From the NCBI RefSeq assembly GCF_900115595.1, contig NZ_FOXA01000004.1, positions 1 to 64,000 on the forward strand: a DNA stretch of 64,000 bases. The letters are read 5' to 3'. The position numbers and the translations under genes were made by a program. The notes under the pieces were generated by a model that ran no database searches, was not told the origin of the DNA, and saw only the letters and a list, made by a program, of their open reading frames with translations. Shown piece after piece: positions 62,144-64,000 of the stretch. Origin of the DNA: Tranquillimonas alkanivorans. Lineage in GTDB: Bacteria; Pseudomonadota; Alphaproteobacteria; Rhodobacterales; Rhodobacteraceae. Numbering within the stretch: the first letter of the stretch is position 1; each line of letters opens with the position of its first letter.

Positions 62144-63367
62144 ATGAACCGATACAGCACCACCGCAATGGCGATGGTCCTGGCCGTGGTCGCCGGACCG
62201 CTGGCTGCGCAGACCACCACCTGGAACTACGCGGAACTGGACCAGGACGGCAACCTGGAGCTCGACCAGGTCGAGTTCGAGCCGGCCGCCGAGGCCCAGT
62301 TCCGGGAGTGGGACCTGAACGCCGACGAGGTCGTGGGCGAGGACGAGTTCTATGAAGGGCTCTATGGCCTGTGGGACGTGGACGGCGACGCCCTGCTGAG
62401 CGAGGACGAGTACGCCGACGGCTGGGCGATGTGGTTCGGCGAGGACATGGAATTCGTCGACTACGAGGTGGTCGACGTGAACGCCGATGCCGGGCTGACC
62501 ACGGACGAGTTCGCCACCGGGCTCGGCGAGGCCGATGCCTACGAAGGCTGGACCGGCGACGCAGACCTGGACCAGGAGACGTTCGCCACCGGGCTCTACG
62601 AAACCTATGACGTCGACGCCGACGCCGCGCTGACCGAGGACGAGTTCGCGGCCATGGGTGCCATGCCCATGACGGGCGGTGGCGCCGAGATCGACGTGGA
62701 GGAGGTCATCTCGCTGTCCGAGTGGAGCTATGACGACCTTTATGCCGGCGGCGCCAGCGCCGAGGAGTTCATCGACGAGATGGAAGTCTATGGCGTGAAC
62801 GGCGAAGAGATCGGCGACGTCGAGGACGTGATCATCGGCGCGAACGGTCAGATCCTGGCCGTCATCGCCGAGGTCGGCGGCTTCTGGGACATCGGCGATA
62901 CCCATGTCAGCATCCCGTGGTCCGACGTCGAGATGGGGCCGGCGGAAGACGGCATCGTCGTGCCGCTCACCGAGGAGAACGTCGATGAATACGGCCTGTT
63001 CGAGGACAGCTGGGCCACGGCGGGCCGCCTGACGGACGAGCCGGTGTCCGACCTGGACGATGACCCGCTGGGGCCGCGTGCCTGGCGCGCCTCGGAGCTG
63101 ATCGGGGACTACGCCCGCCTTCGCGACGGCGACGCGTTCACCGATTACGGCTACGTCAACGATCTGATCCTGTCGTCGGGCGAGGTGTCGGCCGTGGTCG
63201 TGTCGCCGGACGTGGGCGGCTACGGCGCCGGTTACAGGGCGTATCCGTTTTACGGCTACGGCGCCGGATGGGGCTGGACCCCGGGCGCGCAGTACTACGA
63301 CATGCCGTACGGCGCGAACGAGGTCGGTGATGTCGACGTGTTCGATTACGAGCGCATGGGCGGGTGA
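62144..63367 (+). CDS. Secreted EF-hand and PRC-barrel protein
   Basis: A 407-residue protein with a Sec signal (cleavage after LAAQ, about residue 24). The first part of the mature protein has about five EF-hand-like units (for example [66 protein letters not shown]), several with residues missing at calcium positions. Two PRC-barrel segments follow (about 215-290, with [20 protein letters not shown] seen in parts, and about 310-370). The tail is rich in tyrosine and glycine. The start ATG at 62144 follows GGAGG. Very acidic overall. Exact role unknown. Confidence 0.8.
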   Translation: MNRYSTTAMAMVLAVVAGPLAAQTTTWNYAELDQDGNLELDQVEFEPAAEAQFREWDLNADEVVGEDEFYEGLYGLWDVDGDALLSEDEYADGWAMWFGEDMEFVDYEVVDVNADAGLTTDEFATGLGEADAYEGWTGDADLDQETFATGLYETYDVDADAALTEDEFAAMGAMPMTGGGAEIDVEEVISLSEWSYDDLYAGGASAEEFIDEMEVYGVNGEEIGDVEDVIIGANGQILAVIAEVGGFWDIGDTHVSIPWSDVEMGPAEDGIVVPLTEENVDEYGLFEDSWATAGRLTDEPVSDLDDDPLGPRAWRASELIGDYARLRDGDAFTDYGYVNDLILSSGEVSAVVVSPDVGGYGAGYRAYPFYGYGAGWGWTPGAQYYDMPYGANEVGDVDVFDYERMGG

Positions 63368-63431
63368 CCCCGCGCGGCCCGCGGTGGCCAAGCTCCGCCG
63401 CGGGAGCCGCTCCAGGTGTTTTCAGCGCACG

Positions 63432-63467
63432 AAAAAGGCCCCGGCGATGTCGCCGGGGCCTTTCTTT
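63432..63467. terminator. Bidirectional terminator between the EF-hand/PRC gene and the ABC binding-protein gene
   Basis: A stem of about 13-14 base pairs (63434-63447 with 63450-63463; core GGCCCCGGCGA/TCGCCGGGGCC) has T-rich flanks on both strands (TTTCTTTC on the plus strand, TTTTTC on the minus strand). The genes converge, with stops at 63367 and 63486. Confidence 0.93.
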
Positions 63468-63485
63468 CGCACCTGCGACACCCGA

Positions 63486-64000
63486 TCAGAACGGGCTGTC
63501 GGGATAATAGAAGTCTTCGGCATTCTCGGGGGTGATCAGCACCGAGCCGATGATGAAGTCGCCCGAGACCGGCGCGTTCGACACGAAGTTCAGCGCCGTC
63601 AGCTCGATGGCCGTGGCGATCATCGCCGGCGGGTAAGTCACGTCGGCAGGGATCATTTCGTCCTCCTCCATGACGCGCTGCACCATCTCCTTCATGCCGG
63701 CGCCGCCCAGCACCCACATCTCGTCCGAACGCCCGGCCTGTTCGATGGCCGCGAGCGCGCCCACGGCCATATCGTCATCCGAGGCCCAGACGGCGTCGAT
63801 ATCAGGATACTTCGACAGGAAGTCCTGCATCACCGTGAAGGCATCGTCGCGATTCCAGTTGCCGTGCTCCATCGCCAGGATCTCGATGCCCGCGCCCTCG
63901 ATCGCCTGCTGGAAGCCTTCCACGCGCTCATTGTCGATCGTGGTGGGGATGCCGCGCAGCACGACGATGTTGCCGCCCTCGGGCATGTTCTCGACGAAGT
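63486..64000 (-). CDS. Sugar ABC transporter substrate-binding protein, 3' part (5' end outside the window)
   Basis: The carboxy-terminal 171 or so residues of a periplasmic binding protein of the RbsB/XylF type (peripla_BP_4 fold). Visible stretches: NIVVLRGIPTTIDNERVEGFQQAI, split as NIVVLRGIPTT and NERVEGFQQAI, then YPDIDAVWASDDDMAVGALAAIEQAG with the sugar-contacting D-D pattern, and the ending FYYPDSPF. The frame is open to the right edge; an internal ATG at 63984-63986 is not the true start. The permease and ATPase genes are probably upstream on the same strand or elsewhere. Confidence 0.88.
   Translation of the reverse strand, partial: FVENMPEGGNIVVLRGIPTTIDNERVEGFQQAIEGAGIEILAMEHGNWNRDDAFTVMQDFLSKYPDIDAVWASDDDMAVGALAAIEQAGRSDEMWVLGGAGMKEMVQRVMEEDEMIPADVTYPPAMIATAIELTALNFVSNAPVSGDFIIGSVLITPENAEDFYYPDSPF

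Overview
The window is a G+C-rich (about two thirds G+C by eye) chromosomal segment of an alphaproteobacterium, most likely a Rhodobacterales member (Roseobacter/Paracoccus type). The pointers are the DUF1289-ruvX-ccmI block, heterotetrameric sarcosine oxidase soxBDAG, form II carbon monoxide dehydrogenase genes, a yfgM-bamB-der block, several TRAP transporters, and short hairpin-rich intergenic repeats. No rRNA, tRNA, CRISPR array or transposase was seen.

Layout. 1-645: 5' part of nirK (copper nitrite reductase, minus) with an NnrR-type box upstream. 1166-6377 (minus): a CYP116B-like self-sufficient P450 followed by TRAP genes dctP-dctQ-dctM, facing an IclR regulator (6474-7148) across a palindromic putative operator. 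7384-11865 (minus): a tynA/feaB/feaR-like set (copper amine oxidase, aldehyde dehydrogenase, AraC regulator) for aromatic amine oxidation. 12043-17988 (plus): cox genes in the order D-E-S-L-M with a form II active-site loop. 18279-20770: a membrane-fused spermidine-synthase-like protein and a lytic transglycosylase.

20981-30392 is the most unusual part. A minus-strand unit (intradiol dioxygenase, IclR regulator, Tat-exported amidohydrolase) faces a plus-strand unit (citryl-CoA-lyase-like protein, CaiB-type CoA transferase, YciI protein, TRAP dctPQM, FMN reductase). It looks like a complete import-and-degrade module, but it lacks the usual muconate or maleylacetate enzymes, so it may encode an undescribed route for an aromatic or related acid.

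30633-42035: TauE/SafE exporter, DUF1289-ruvX-ccmI, soxBDAG (with an extra 46-residue membrane peptide between soxB and soxD), and an iorAB-type molybdenum hydroxylase. 42285-49016: iron superoxide dismutase, two small stress-type proteins, RarD, a LOG-family protein, a LysM protein and an Atm1-type ABC exporter. 49319-54288 (minus): RND pump and membrane fusion protein. 54507-58012: yfgM-like, bamB, der. 58043-64000: TspO-like protein, an EF-hand protein, an EamA permease, serS, an EF-hand/PRC-barrel protein, and the 3' part of a sugar ABC binding protein.

Intergenic gaps at 35739, 43868, 49071-49306 and 60253-60648 carry several families of short hairpin-forming repeats. One GC-rich element is present twice in opposite orientation, about 16 kb apart.
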